Positions 7,229 through 16,999 of a stretch of 62,126 nucleotides of DNA are shown here, piece by piece; the first letter of the stretch is position 1; each line of letters begins with the position of its first letter. Where the stretch lies: NCBI GenBank assembly GCA_041653615.1, contig JBAZEZ010000010.1:1-62126 (forward strand). The letters are read 5' to 3'. Source of the stretch: JAHJUB01 sp041653615 [NCBI: Candidatus Ratteibacteria bacterium]. GTDB lineage: Bacteria > Ratteibacteria > UBA8468 > MWAK01. Made by a program: the position numbers and the translations under genes. The notes beneath the pieces were generated by a model that saw only the letters and a list, made by a program, of their open reading frames with translations, searched no databases and was not told the DNA's origin.

Positions 7229-8444
7229 TACACACCTCCTTTGTTACATGAAGGCCACACAGATATTCCGTCGGAGATATGACTCCACGCATAAATCGTT
7301 GATATGCATTTAGTGGTGGCGAAGCGTAATCTTTTCCTGAACCATCCTCACCCGGTTGTAGAATTGGGAGATCGGAAAGCGCATCGCTGACGGACACTAC
7401 TGGACTTTGTTTGTCAAAAAGTGGTTGATCAAGGTTAAACGAAGTCTTCTTTTTTGGCGGTTCGAGTTTCGGCCAGTTGTTCGGAACGCTAATGAGAATG
7501 AGCCTGGTTCGACGTTGAGGAATTCCGTATTGTTCGGTTTGAATAATCCATGACGACAAACGATTGCCAGGAATGTCTAGTTCTTTATGAACCATCTCGA
7601 AAAAACGACCCTTTTCCATGTTCAAAAGCCCCATGACATTTTCGAAGATGAAGCCGTTGGGTTTTAGCTTCTGCAAAAGGTGCTTAAACTCATTGAAAAG
7701 ATGATTACGTTCGTCTTCCAAAGTTCGCCGCTTACCCGCCGTGGAAAATCCCTGGCAGGGTGGACCACCTAAAACAAAAAATGGTTTTTCTGCACATCGA
7801 TTCTGTTTCGCAGTTAGCAGGATTGCGTTGACTACCTCCTTTTTCCGTATATCTCCACAAATCGCTACTGAATGAATGTTCTGCCGATAGGTCGCGAGAA
7901 ACGACTCCTCAATGTCGTTCGCAACCAGAGGTTGCCATCCAGCCCATTTGAAGCCAAGCGACAATCCTCCCGCACCGCTAAAAAGATCAACATACTGCCC
8001 GACGCATGGTAAAGCACACGCCACCTGATAAGCAAGCAGAGGTGGAACCGCATTTCCGATCTGCTTGTGAATCGAAACGTGGCTGCCGCTGAATACGAAG
8101 TTGTCTGGAAATGATTGCAACCGAGCCGCTTCTCGTTCTGAAAGAACCCGGTGTTGACCACCTTCGTAATCATAGTGGAAGTGACAACCATTCCCCGGGC
8201 GGTTGAAGTAAGTGTTGATCGTGTAAGAAGGCTTGTCAGGATGAAGACGTCCGTAGTAAGTGGATCGGCTTCCACCCCCGGCGGCGTAGCTGATGCGAAT
8301 GGATTCAAGTCGTTTTGAGGGTATGCTATCGGGAATATTTTTCCAATTTCCACCCGGTGGGACACAAACCGCCATTTCCATATCAATCGAACTCAATCGG
8401 GCGGTGTAGTGATTAGGAATGACGATGCATTGGTTCTTAGTCAT
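7143..8444 (-). CDS. Circularly permuted C5-cytosine DNA methyltransferase
   Basis: This enzyme transfers a methyl group from SAM to C5 of cytosine. The motifs are all present but in permuted order: the segment PGGNWKNIP, motif IX (RVLSEREAARLQSFPD, about 99-114) and motif X (KQIGNAVPP, 127-135) come first. They are followed by motif I (DLFSGAGG, 153-160), the catalytic PPCQG (C230), ENV (268-270) and QRRTR (310-314). In ordinary enzymes motifs IX-X are C-terminal. M.BssHII is a known precedent. The last 35 or so residues overlap the nuclease gene and look non-homologous. Only 12 bases separate it from the adenine methyltransferase. Confidence 0.9.
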   Translation of the reverse strand: MTKNQCIVIPNHYTARLSSIDMEMAVCVPPGGNWKNIPDSIPSKRLESIRISYAAGGGSRSTYYGRLHPDKPSYTINTYFNRPGNGCHFHYDYEGGQHRVLSEREAARLQSFPDNFVFSGSHVSIHKQIGNAVPPLLAYQVACALPCVGQYVDLFSGAGGLSLGFKWAGWQPLVANDIEESFLATYRQNIHSVAICGDIRKKEVVNAILLTAKQNRCAEKPFFVLGGPPCQGFSTAGKRRTLEDERNHLFNEFKHLLQKLKPNGFIFENVMGLLNMEKGRFFEMVHKELDIPGNRLSSWIIQTEQYGIPQRRTRLILISVPNNWPKLEPPKKKTSFNLDQPLFDKQSPVVSVSDALSDLPILQPGEDGSGKDYASPPLNAYQRFMRGVISPTEYLCGLHVTKEVCNDTCNKSGAFSGRPELSCHSQAKHWAKF

Positions 8445-8456
8445 ATTTCAACTTTA

Positions 8457-10103
8457 TTAACAATGGACCCCGATTTTTAGCGCAATACGCAACTTGTTAC
8501 TGAACTCAGGTGCCAGTTTAGTAAAATGGTTCAGCAGAATATTACGCTCAGACTGTGAAAGGTTATACGCGTCAGCTATCACAACCTCAATCTCTGCTTC
8601 CGCAGCAGACTCACCCGATAGCACACGCTTAGCAAGTCTAGCGAGTATCCGAACAAACGAAATATCGTTTAGGTCTGGCACTCGGATATCTCGAACCGAT
8701 CCTAGTGACACATGGCCTGTTCCTAGTCGAGCCCTTAATTGAAACTCAAAGGCCAACGAGTTGAGAATGCCCAATAGCGCGTGGAGTCGCATTTGGTTGT
8801 TGTCTACGAAGTATGCAACATGCAGGGAATTTCCTGTAACAACGCCCGGAGGAATTATCGTTGCAACCATTCTTCGGGTTTGCGAGCGGCGCGACACATC
8901 CCGCCATGCAATTCGGTGATAGCATGCAGACGTAGGAATTTCTCTCGTCCCTTTTTTCACGAATTCGGTCAAGGGACCAACATTTGAAAACCGAGTCACG
9001 GTTCTGCCCTTCAGGAAAGCGAATTTGCCATGATTCGAGATAAAAGAGCGGTATCTTGTTTCGTCCAGTTCCCGCCCCATCCATAACTTTCCTCCATGCG
9101 AAACGTCCCAATCGGAAATCGGGCGATATTTTGAGAGTTTTAGCAACAACGCAAGTTCTTTAGTGCTTAATTCCGCTGGAATACGAAACCCCAGGGTATG
9201 CAAATCTTCGTCGCTCAGCAAAATTCGTTCACTTAAAATTTCTTTCCGCGCGTAGTCATACTTGGCAATGATTGGATGAAGTGCAGTTCGCCTTTTTTGT
9301 TTCTCGGCAATCATGATGATGGACGGCTGATCCACTTGCTTAAATGGCTTGGTTTCAGCAGGAAAATAGTCGATGGACAATATATTTGTTTGGTGTAACA
9401 ACCACTTTCTCAATGTCACGGATACTTGATCCGCCAAAATCGAAGATGGTAGAACGATACCGTATCGCCCGTTTGGGCCCAGTAAGTTAATTGCGATTTC
9501 CAAACCGCAACGTGACAGATTCGTTCCCCATCCATAAAGTTTATTGGCAGGCTGAGAATATGGCAAATGGACACCCAGTGCTTTATCGTAGTCACGCATC
9601 TCATCAATGAAGTTTCGTCTTTCCAATATCGATAACTCAATTAGCTCTCGGTTGTCAGGTTTTAGCGCTTCCCAGGGTGGATTAGTAACAACCAAATCAA
9701 ATTGCCCAAATTGATTTGTACTATCGAGAAATGTGTCCCATTGACGTGTATGAACCCTTGCTTTGAGTTTGGTTGACCGGATAACATTGTATAGAGCCGC
9801 TTTCGCATGTGCGAGATTTTCTCCGTCTTTATCCCAAAGCTCAAAACGATAATTTATCATCCGTAGTGAGGAGCATCTTGCGATTCGCTCAGCGATAGCG
9901 ATCAATAACCTACCGTCTCCGCAAAAAGGATCAACTATTTGAAGTATATTGGTTTTTAGATGAATACTGTAAAGAATTTTCTTTGCCAACAATTGCGCCA
10001 TCCATATTGGCGTATAGAACTTGCCGGAAGTTTTCTGGAACAAAGTCTTTTCGCGGTAATGTTTCGATGCTGAAACCCTTCGTGTGTGTTCGAGATGTTT
10101 CAT
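8457..10103 (-). CDS. N6-adenine DNA methyltransferase
   Basis: This 548-residue SAM-dependent adenine methyltransferase has motif I as DPFCGDGRLL (58-67) and the catalytic NPPW (141-144), preceded by FYTP, the order of the gamma (Eco57I/TaqI-like) class. The C-terminal 300 residues should hold the target-recognition domain. It lies upstream of the cytosine methyltransferase and nuclease with almost no spacing, so all three probably form one operon. It may protect against the same nuclease, modify the other strand of an asymmetric site, or serve a BREX/DISARM-like role; the hallmark proteins of those systems (PglZ, DrmA/B) are absent here. Confidence 0.85.
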   Translation of the reverse strand: MKHLEHTRRVSASKHYREKTLFQKTSGKFYTPIWMAQLLAKKILYSIHLKTNILQIVDPFCGDGRLLIAIAERIARCSSLRMINYRFELWDKDGENLAHAKAALYNVIRSTKLKARVHTRQWDTFLDSTNQFGQFDLVVTNPPWEALKPDNRELIELSILERRNFIDEMRDYDKALGVHLPYSQPANKLYGWGTNLSRCGLEIAINLLGPNGRYGIVLPSSILADQVSVTLRKWLLHQTNILSIDYFPAETKPFKQVDQPSIIMIAEKQKRRTALHPIIAKYDYARKEILSERILLSDEDLHTLGFRIPAELSTKELALLLKLSKYRPISDWDVSHGGKLWMGRELDETRYRSFISNHGKFAFLKGRTVTRFSNVGPLTEFVKKGTREIPTSACYHRIAWRDVSRRSQTRRMVATIIPPGVVTGNSLHVAYFVDNNQMRLHALLGILNSLAFEFQLRARLGTGHVSLGSVRDIRVPDLNDISFVRILARLAKRVLSGESAAEAEIEVVIADAYNLSQSERNILLNHFTKLAPEFSNKLRIALKIGVHC

Positions 10104-10343
10104 GTTGTATACCGCCAGACCTTTTTGGACATATTTGTCAAATTTAAGTTCGCAATCTTATATTGGTCCGGGCCGTTGGTTAGGTAATGTTTGCCTTCCA
10201 GATTTTACTTCTTTCTGCGTTCCGGGGTCAATCATTTCATTAAAGCCGAAAATTAAACCTGGGCAGTAGTTTCAACCTGACGTGTTACCAAACTGTACCC
10301 CTTGAAAGTAGAATCCACGTCAAAAAAAATGTCATATTGTGCA
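10104..10343. other. 240-base gap between kinase and methyltransferase
   Basis: No gene is seen. It is the only substantial gap in the leftward defence block and so probably holds a promoter for the methyltransferase-nuclease operon. A TTGACA on the minus strand lies about 40 bases before the ATG at 10103, but no well-spaced -10 box is evident. Confidence 0.4.
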
Positions 10344-11381
10344 TCAATTCAATCGCTCCAAAACTCCATCTTGAAGAATGCGTCGCGTAAGTTGCTCGGC
10401 CTTTGTCTTGCTCATGCCCTTTCCGCAAAGAGGCGTTATTCTGCGCAAATCATGTTTCGAATTGCCCTTTTTGTACTCCACAGACCAGGTTTTGTTCTTA
10501 TGGGCCGACCGAATCACCTCATAACATTTATTGTTCCAACCACATACCCAACGCATCCCATCCATAGTGATGCTTTCGATCCAATTCATCTGGAGAGTAA
10601 TACGCTCCAGAGCGTGTCGCATTTCCTCCGCGCTTTTGAATCTCCTACCCGCCAGTGGGTCCATGGCGCGATTAATGAAGGTCCGTAGTGGTCTGGGGAC
10701 GAATTCTCGATAACGCGATCGGTTGGGGTACTCCCCGTCGAGAATCGCCTGCCGCCGTGTCAAGGGGTCGATAGTGGGTAGATAGCCGTCGCCATTCACT
10801 AGTCGATACATCGTTACTCCTGTCGCGTATATATCACTTTGAACTGAGTAATTACGATGACGTATGACCTCTGGTGCAAGGTGAATAACGTAAGCGTAGT
10901 CTTTCACGCCAAGCGAGTGGAAATCCACCCCCGAAGGAATTGCTAGTCCGAAATCAGACAACTTCCCTTCATTGCTGTTTCCGACCATAATATTGGCTGG
11001 CTTTATATCGCAGTGAAGGATTTTTCTTTCGTGTGCATGTTGAAGGCCACGAAGAACATCAATCATGATGCGATGAGCCCTGGTTAATGCGACGTAGGCA
11101 CCTTTTGCTTCATCCTCTAAGCTGCCTTTCGGCAGATATTCCATGGCAATATAGATACGGCCATCAGCCATTGTCCCGGTTTCCTCAACTCGGACCACAT
11201 TGGGGTGTTCTGCCGATTTGAGTACTTGTGCTTCGTGAAAAATGTTGTCCGGCTTAAAAACTCTTATCGGCGAAATAAGCTTCAGTGCGCGAATCGTGCT
11301 AAGGGCGACATCCATAACCCGCCACACTTCCCCGAAGTGTCCAGAACCAAGCCTTTCTTTCATGTCGAAACTGGTTGCCAT
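10344..11381 (-). CDS. Ser/Thr protein kinase with extra C-terminal domain
   Basis: This is a Hanks-type kinase of 345 residues with a full catalytic set: glycine loop GSGHFGEVW (12-20), K34, E50, catalytic loop HCDIKPAN (D125, N130; HRD is replaced by HCD), DFG (143-145) and APE (169-171). No membrane segment is visible, so it is cytoplasmic. After the kinase lobe, residues of about 265-345 form a small unrecognised domain rich in W, K and R that may bind nucleic acid or the target. The start ATG 11381 overlaps the stop of the RNase H-fold gene by one base (TAATG), so the two are coupled. Confidence 0.88.
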   Translation of the reverse strand: MATSFDMKERLGSGHFGEVWRVMDVALSTIRALKLISPIRVFKPDNIFHEAQVLKSAEHPNVVRVEETGTMADGRIYIAMEYLPKGSLEDEAKGAYVALTRAHRIMIDVLRGLQHAHERKILHCDIKPANIMVGNSNEGKLSDFGLAIPSGVDFHSLGVKDYAYVIHLAPEVIRHRNYSVQSDIYATGVTMYRLVNGDGYLPTIDPLTRRQAILDGEYPNRSRYREFVPRPLRTFINRAMDPLAGRRFKSAEEMRHALERITLQMNWIESITMDGMRWVCGWNNKCYEVIRSAHKNKTWSVEYKKGNSKHDLRRITPLCGKGMSKTKAEQLTRRILQDGVLERLN

Positions 11382-11839
11382 TATTTTAGTTCGCTCCACG
11401 CGCAAAGGACAGCCTCTTGTTCTTTATCGGCGTAACTTGAAAAAGCCGGGATAACAGAAACGTCTAGTCCTGTCTCCAAATAGTGCGCTCTACCCTTCAG
11501 CCCAAAATCTTTGGCTATAGTGCTTTTTACCTTCTTGCGTACGGCCGTTATCCCGCATTTTGCACAGACAAGATAGCCCATCGCCTCACACTCAACTCTC
11601 TCTTCGAACGATCCGCCTCTGCTGCGACCTTCAAATCTCTTCATCACGACGGATCCGATGTCGTGCTTCTTGATCAGCTGTTCGACTTCCTGGGTGAACC
11701 ACAGCAAAGAACGGGGTCGCGCGAAGTTCTTCGGATAAGCCAAGGAATCGGATGCAACAATTACGGGGTTTTTTTTGGATCCGTTCATCACCACGTAGCT
11801 GAAATTCTTGTTACTGCAACGAATGCCAAGAATATTCAT
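11381..11839 (-). CDS. RNase H-fold (RuvC/DUF3010-like) protein
   Basis: This 152-residue protein has the strand pattern of a RuvC/RNase H fold: ILGIRCSNKNFSYVVM, then IGSVVMKRFEGR with GGSFEERVECEAMGYL, and a C-terminal DKEQEAVLCAWS helix. It resembles DUF3010 proteins. The position where nucleases of this fold carry the first aspartate (GID) reads GIR, so nuclease activity is doubtful. GGAGG precedes ATG 11839. It is translationally coupled to the kinase and may be its substrate, sensor or regulator. The fold call is from pattern, not from a search. Confidence 0.5.
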   Translation of the reverse strand: MNILGIRCSNKNFSYVVMNGSKKNPVIVASDSLAYPKNFARPRSLLWFTQEVEQLIKKHDIGSVVMKRFEGRSRGGSFEERVECEAMGYLVCAKCGITAVRKKVKSTIAKDFGLKGRAHYLETGLDVSVIPAFSSYADKEQEAVLCAWSELK

Positions 11840-11913
11840 GTCCGTCCTCCATTTCAACCAATAATTAATAGATGAAGGTGCCGTTTCACTCCGAAAGAAA
11901 CGGTTTTACCTTC

Positions 11914-14900
11914 TCACGCGCCCTTTTCGCTGTCTTCATCTTTTATCGTATTAGATGTTTTATCGAACGTAAGCTGGTATCTCTCTGTCTCAGCCGCTCT
12001 TGAAATATCTATTTCGATGATGTTTTCAAGAACTTCTTTATGCTCAAGTGGATTGTTTAATATGAAAAGAGTATTTTCAATATTATTCTTTTCATAAAGC
12101 CGATAAAGATAATATTGTTCTGCATAAATTCTTGCAGCATCTAATTCGTTGCCCTTCATAATTATGGCCCCTTTTTCGTTGGACCTTCCTTTCACCTCTA
12201 TAAATCTTTTTATCAACAGACTTTTTGAAATTGGATCTGCCGCATATTCTCGCCGATCATCTTCCGTTTGGAAGCTGATAATATCGCAACGAGGTCCCTC
12301 ATATCCTTGAATGTGAGATACCTTAATTGGATATCTGCCTTCCGATGCTTCAAATATTAAAACCTTTTCTTCGCAAATATCGCCGTCCGTAATACGCCGT
12401 AATGTCGTAATCGGAGAAGTTTCCGCTTTTGATTTATTGCGAAGTGCAATCTGTCTGCGTTCAGTTACTGCTGGATGGTGATCTTCTTTATTAACCTTCA
12501 TCTCTTTCAGGTTGATTGTTGGTGCGGCGGTTTGTTCCTGAGTACCCGCTGTTTCTTGGTCCTCTTTCTTGGTTTCTTGCGTGGAAGGTTGTGATTTTTC
12601 ATCGTCTTTTTTTTCCGGGGTATAGGTAATTATTGGCTGACGCCCAGCCTGTTCAAATTCCTTTTTTAATTCTTCAATATCGGGGAAGTCGGTTTCGCCC
12701 ACAATCCTTTTCAATAATTTTATACGATCACCATTGCTTTCACATCTTAATATCCTGGCAAAATCCCCACCATTTTCAAGACGGAATATTGAAGCAAGTA
12801 TCGCCCCAATACTATCGACAAAAATATCTGATCTAAATGACGCGTCTTCTTGAGGAGCCTCAAAAATATATGCTTGGTTCTCCTTGAGAATCCATTTATA
12901 GGGTTCTGTCAGCGAGAACTCAAGGTTCAGGTTCCCATAGGCAAGGGAAACTTGTATTGCACGACATAAAACAATATCCAATTTCTTAAAAGCGCTGATT
13001 TCCTGGTACTGTTTTGTCTTTACCTGGCGTAGCGCATATAAATATGGCTTACATGCTTGAAACTCGTATTGAATGGTGCCATGACGTGGACTCTTATCGG
13101 AATTTCTGATTTCGATTTTTATTCTTCGGTGGTCTATAGGTTCCACACCAAAAGTATTCTGAACTTTTTGTGGGCCCACTCTTTTGGGAAGATCGACAAC
13201 ATTGATTTTATTGATGAGCTGTTCCGGTATGTCGTCTGTATCCGCATGTCTTAGATCATTTACGGGGTAATATTTATAGCCATCTGGACCTCTGCCCCAC
13301 ATCTGCCCTTTCTTTTTAAAAATTTCAACAGTTTCTTTCCAATCATGCCGATATACCTCGATGTTTTCCAGTATATTGCGATAAAGCGCTTTTGCTGACT
13401 TACCCTCAGGATCGGCGGTCGGTAATTCGAGAAGAATTCTTATGATTTGTTTCGGAGTTAGAGAAGAAATATTCGGTAAAACACCGGCATTGTCCCAGGC
13501 GTCTCGTAATTTTAGGTGGTCGATCTGATACTTTTCAAAAAGTGGATGTTTGAAATTGGCTGGCATTGGAAGTATCTTTTCCAATGCTCTTTCACCATAC
13601 ATACATAATCCTGGTTTTGCCTTTCTAGTCTCACTGACTGGTAACCATTCGGCGTTTTTTATTTTCCAATGTATATATGATGGCAAAACTCCTGTATAGT
13701 GCCTATAGTTTATATCATTCCCGCGTCGATCGGTCAACATTGCATTTTCTGCATCTTGATATCGCCATGTAACGGCGCGATTATCGACAGCCAACCAGGT
13801 TAAAATAGCAGCCGGATCGGATTCTAAGATACCCTCGATATGATCTATAGATTTGATTTTATTCAACTGTGGCCTTTCGACATCTTCTTGTGATTTGGTA
13901 AAATATTCTTCAAAATTACAAGGACACTTTAAAGAATCAAGCACGTATCCTAAATAGAGTTCTTCTACCTTTTCAACGACGGTATCGCGTGGTAAATCTG
14001 CCACGCCAAGCCACTTTAAGAAACGATTATAGATAGGGTCAGCGCCGCTGAATCCCAAATTAAATTCTTCCGGTGCCGCGATGAGGTTCTCTGGACAACA
14101 ATGCCCATACAGAGTTTCTAATAGGTTTCCATTTGATAAGTATTTTGCGCTGAAATAGAGAGATCGTGCATCTGTTAAGGAACCTTTCTTATTGAAAAGC
14201 GGCATTCCGACAGTTTCAACTAACTTTGGTGGCTCATCGTTTTCCGGGAACATAAGGAACAACGCTATCAGGGTATCTTGAATATCTTGTTTTGTGCGTT
14301 CAGGGTTAGCCTCAATGCGGCGTCTGGCCTCCGCGATGATAGCGCCTGCGATATTCGCTAGCGCATACTCGTTTACTCTGAATGGGGATAATTTTTGCCT
14401 TAGTTCTCTTTGATCTGTAACGTGGAGTTGCAATGAAAGCCGTGTTCTTAAATCCTTATTTATGAAACTCAGGTTTAACCAATCGGGAATATCAAATTTT
14501 TTCGGCGATTCAACAGGCGGTAAATAAATTCTCGCACTATGGCTAATGATCTTATTATTTTCAGCTAATAGAAGTTCAGGTGGCGGGTCTGAAGGCACAA
14601 GATCATTTTCAATCAAACCTGCGATGACCTGAGTGCGACTCTCAAGACCAACGAATGCAATTGAATTTAAACGATTCCTAAATTCACCTTCCGATAATTT
14701 ATCTATTGAGAGTTCATTTATCAGGGTTTTGATATGCTGGTTATGTGTAGGTAAAACAATATTATCAAAGGACTTGATCGGTAACCAACTTAGATCTTTT
14801 GCTTCGATCAATTTAATATATCTTGGCTTCATGTAGCACTGAGCCAGCGTCGGCAAAATATTATGATCCTTTGCCTCTAACAGAAGGCGCTCTCTGAAAC

Positions 14901-16134
14901 CAAAACGAACCATGAGAGGGTCAATATCTTTTGTCCTGGCAATGATTCGGGCTTTACACCAAGGGTCTATAACATTGCTTTGACATTCTGCAACGTTTAC
15001 AAGAAGGGCCGCGATTTCTTCAATGATGAATTTATTTACACGGTTGTCTTCAGGGTGTTTTCTGTTTGTTTCCAGTTCAAGTGTAGCATGACAGACAACC
15101 GGATAAGGAAAAGAAACCTCCGTGGGAAAGAATGAGAAAAGAGACATTGGTTCTGGAAGATCCTCTTTTCTATCAGGAACCGCAATGATGATTTCATATT
15201 CTTGAAGTGTGTCATTGTGCTCATCGAGGCAATCAGATGGTACTTTGTCCAACTTCCTGAAAATGTGCCATTTACGAACTGCGGATGGATTTCCTACTCC
15301 GTCTGAAGAAACCTCGACGCTCTTCGTGTATTCTTTTTGTTCAATAATTTTCCAAACTGTTTCGTTTTGCTCGGGAAGTATTAAGGAGAGTTCTTCGATG
15401 TTATCCGTAAAAAGAAGTATCTCCGGTTTTAAAAGGCTGATTTCATTTTTCGCGGCTATAAAAGAAGCAGGATTGTCAAATGGCATGCCGATAACCGTAT
15501 CATAATCCTGACAACGAAGTTCTTCACAAAGATCATATATTTGAGATGCACGACCATCGTTGATGAAAGATGGGAAAGCTAATGCGGGAAGAATGATTTC
15601 ATCCTCACGGCTTTGTTCTTCTTCGATAAGGCGTTTTAAAAATGGATCTCTTGATTTGAGCGCTTTAAAAATGTCTGCATTTTTTTGAGCGCTATATGTG
15701 AGAAAAAGGGCACCACTCAAAATCAGGGGTTTGCGAGACCAATTTAAAACAGCCCTGAACCCTAAACCCTTATTGCCAATAAGATTTTTCTTATTTTGTT
15801 TTGGGCTTAGATCGCGAATTCTCAGGGACTGCACACCACCTATCGTAAAAGGTTTCCCTGTGTTTGCTATTATCATTCCATCTTGAGAAAGAATCAGTTT
15901 AACTTTGCCTTTGGCATTTTTCTCTGCTGCTGCATCGTTCGCATTTTGAAGAAGTTCAAGAATTTCCCGTCCTTGATAGTCTCTGGCTATCCGTCTTTCC
16001 CCTCGATAGTCTGCGATTAATTGGTCTGGCACCAATAAATAACTATGGATTCGTTGCTCTTCCTGTAATGAAAGCCAGGCAATCCACTCATCAGATGACT
16101 TCAACACATAATCTTTTTCGTACATAGTTATCAT
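11914..16134 (-). CDS. Bergerat-fold (sacsin/MORC-like) ATPase with DUF3883 tail
   Basis: This giant cytoplasmic protein has 1406 residues. The N-terminus holds a GHKL ATPase: the N box REILELLQNANDA (56-68), G1-type IIANTGKPF (88-96) and G2-type GNKGLGF (120-126), as in sacsin and MORC-like proteins. A long middle part has no recognised domain. A low-complexity acidic linker leads to a C-terminal DUF3883 domain (about 1245-1390) with a nuclease-like core (CDIISF ... FIEVKGRS). Such proteins occur in prokaryotic defence and restriction clusters. It heads the leftward block, and 74 bases separate it from the RNase H-fold gene. Confidence 0.8.
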   Translation of the reverse strand: MITMYEKDYVLKSSDEWIAWLSLQEEQRIHSYLLVPDQLIADYRGERRIARDYQGREILELLQNANDAAAEKNAKGKVKLILSQDGMIIANTGKPFTIGGVQSLRIRDLSPKQNKKNLIGNKGLGFRAVLNWSRKPLILSGALFLTYSAQKNADIFKALKSRDPFLKRLIEEEQSREDEIILPALAFPSFINDGRASQIYDLCEELRCQDYDTVIGMPFDNPASFIAAKNEISLLKPEILLFTDNIEELSLILPEQNETVWKIIEQKEYTKSVEVSSDGVGNPSAVRKWHIFRKLDKVPSDCLDEHNDTLQEYEIIIAVPDRKEDLPEPMSLFSFFPTEVSFPYPVVCHATLELETNRKHPEDNRVNKFIIEEIAALLVNVAECQSNVIDPWCKARIIARTKDIDPLMVRFGFRERLLLEAKDHNILPTLAQCYMKPRYIKLIEAKDLSWLPIKSFDNIVLPTHNQHIKTLINELSIDKLSEGEFRNRLNSIAFVGLESRTQVIAGLIENDLVPSDPPPELLLAENNKIISHSARIYLPPVESPKKFDIPDWLNLSFINKDLRTRLSLQLHVTDQRELRQKLSPFRVNEYALANIAGAIIAEARRRIEANPERTKQDIQDTLIALFLMFPENDEPPKLVETVGMPLFNKKGSLTDARSLYFSAKYLSNGNLLETLYGHCCPENLIAAPEEFNLGFSGADPIYNRFLKWLGVADLPRDTVVEKVEELYLGYVLDSLKCPCNFEEYFTKSQEDVERPQLNKIKSIDHIEGILESDPAAILTWLAVDNRAVTWRYQDAENAMLTDRRGNDINYRHYTGVLPSYIHWKIKNAEWLPVSETRKAKPGLCMYGERALEKILPMPANFKHPLFEKYQIDHLKLRDAWDNAGVLPNISSLTPKQIIRILLELPTADPEGKSAKALYRNILENIEVYRHDWKETVEIFKKKGQMWGRGPDGYKYYPVNDLRHADTDDIPEQLINKINVVDLPKRVGPQKVQNTFGVEPIDHRRIKIEIRNSDKSPRHGTIQYEFQACKPYLYALRQVKTKQYQEISAFKKLDIVLCRAIQVSLAYGNLNLEFSLTEPYKWILKENQAYIFEAPQEDASFRSDIFVDSIGAILASIFRLENGGDFARILRCESNGDRIKLLKRIVGETDFPDIEELKKEFEQAGRQPIITYTPEKKDDEKSQPSTQETKKEDQETAGTQEQTAAPTINLKEMKVNKEDHHPAVTERRQIALRNKSKAETSPITTLRRITDGDICEEKVLIFEASEGRYPIKVSHIQGYEGPRCDIISFQTEDDRREYAADPISKSLLIKRFIEVKGRSNEKGAIIMKGNELDAARIYAEQYYLYRLYEKNNIENTLFILNNPLEHKEVLENIIEIDISRAAETERYQLTFDKTSNTIKDEDSEKGA

Positions 16135-16270
16135 TGGCTCAGAAACATTTATTCAATACTTATTTCCAGGTTAACAATATTTCTAGATTTTTCGTATTTT
16201 TAATTCTCCATCTGATGCCACCCGGAATTTTTTGAAGGCTATTCGAAAATATCTTTTTTACGTTAACCTT

Positions 16271-16999
16271 TTAAATGCTTCCGTCCGTATTATGAAATAA
16301 TAATTTTTGATACACTTTTTCTGGAGTGATATCTTCAACATGAAGGTAATCTTCATTGTTTGTAGCGCCAAATTTTTCAAAATAGCGGATGCCTTCTTTA
16401 TTTGATAACTTTTCCTTATGTAAAATTCTGGAAATTTTATCGCTCGAATAAAATTCCTTATGAACATTGCTTTGCTTGTCTTTGTAGGAGATGCATATAA
16501 TTTTTTGCACAGATATCGAACTAAATTTTTCGCCGTGTTTCTTCATCAAAAAATCATCAAAAGCTTTTTCGAATTCAAACATTTTGGATTCCTTCCTATC
16601 GGCACTAACTATTCTAGCAATTTCGCCTTCTTGTTTATGAGTATATAAAGGCGTAAGAACTAATCCGTGCAATGGTTCTGAAAGGTAAGCATCATGACCA
16701 TTACCAAAAACAAAAATTCGCAAAAATGGAAAAGCCACAATATCTATGTCATACAAAGGAGCTCCTTGATTTATAATTCTTAAATCTTCAGCTACAAGTT
16801 TTCCTGTTTTTTTGTCACAAATATCTTCTGCTTCTATCGTAATGTACGGCAGATGCTCCTGTTGCAATAGTTGTAACTGTTGTTTGGAAATTTTATTTGC
16901 CTGACAGGAAACGAAAATCCCCATAAAACTTAACGATATTACGAGGATTGTATCAAAAAATATCTTATTATTTTTTAAAAACTTTCGAATTTTATTCAT
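16271..16999 (-). CDS. Membrane-anchored hypothetical protein (242 aa)
   Basis: One hydrophobic segment near the N-terminus (about 14-32, FFDTILVISLSFMGIFVSC) anchors the protein. The rest forms a domain of about 200 residues with no recognised motif, including LPYITIEAEDI and a basic C-terminal half. The cysteine after the hydrophobic run does not sit in a good lipobox. It is the outermost gene of the AT-rich defence block, and base composition and codon use match that block. Confidence 0.55.
   Translation of the reverse strand: MNKIRKFLKNNKIFFDTILVISLSFMGIFVSCQANKISKQQLQLLQQEHLPYITIEAEDICDKKTGKLVAEDLRIINQGAPLYDIDIVAFPFLRIFVFGNGHDAYLSEPLHGLVLTPLYTHKQEGEIARIVSADRKESKMFEFEKAFDDFLMKKHGEKFSSISVQKIICISYKDKQSNVHKEFYSSDKISRILHKEKLSNKEGIRYFEKFGATNNEDYLHVEDITPEKVYQKLLFHNTDGSI

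Noticed and set aside
7865-8386. 173-residue frame within the cytosine methyltransferase region
   Set aside because: It is a second frame of a gene whose motif-rich frame is certain.
5906-16134. BREX, Pgl or DISARM system
   Set aside because: A methyltransferase and a kinase are present, but no PglZ, BrxC/PglY, DrmA or DrmB is encoded in the window.
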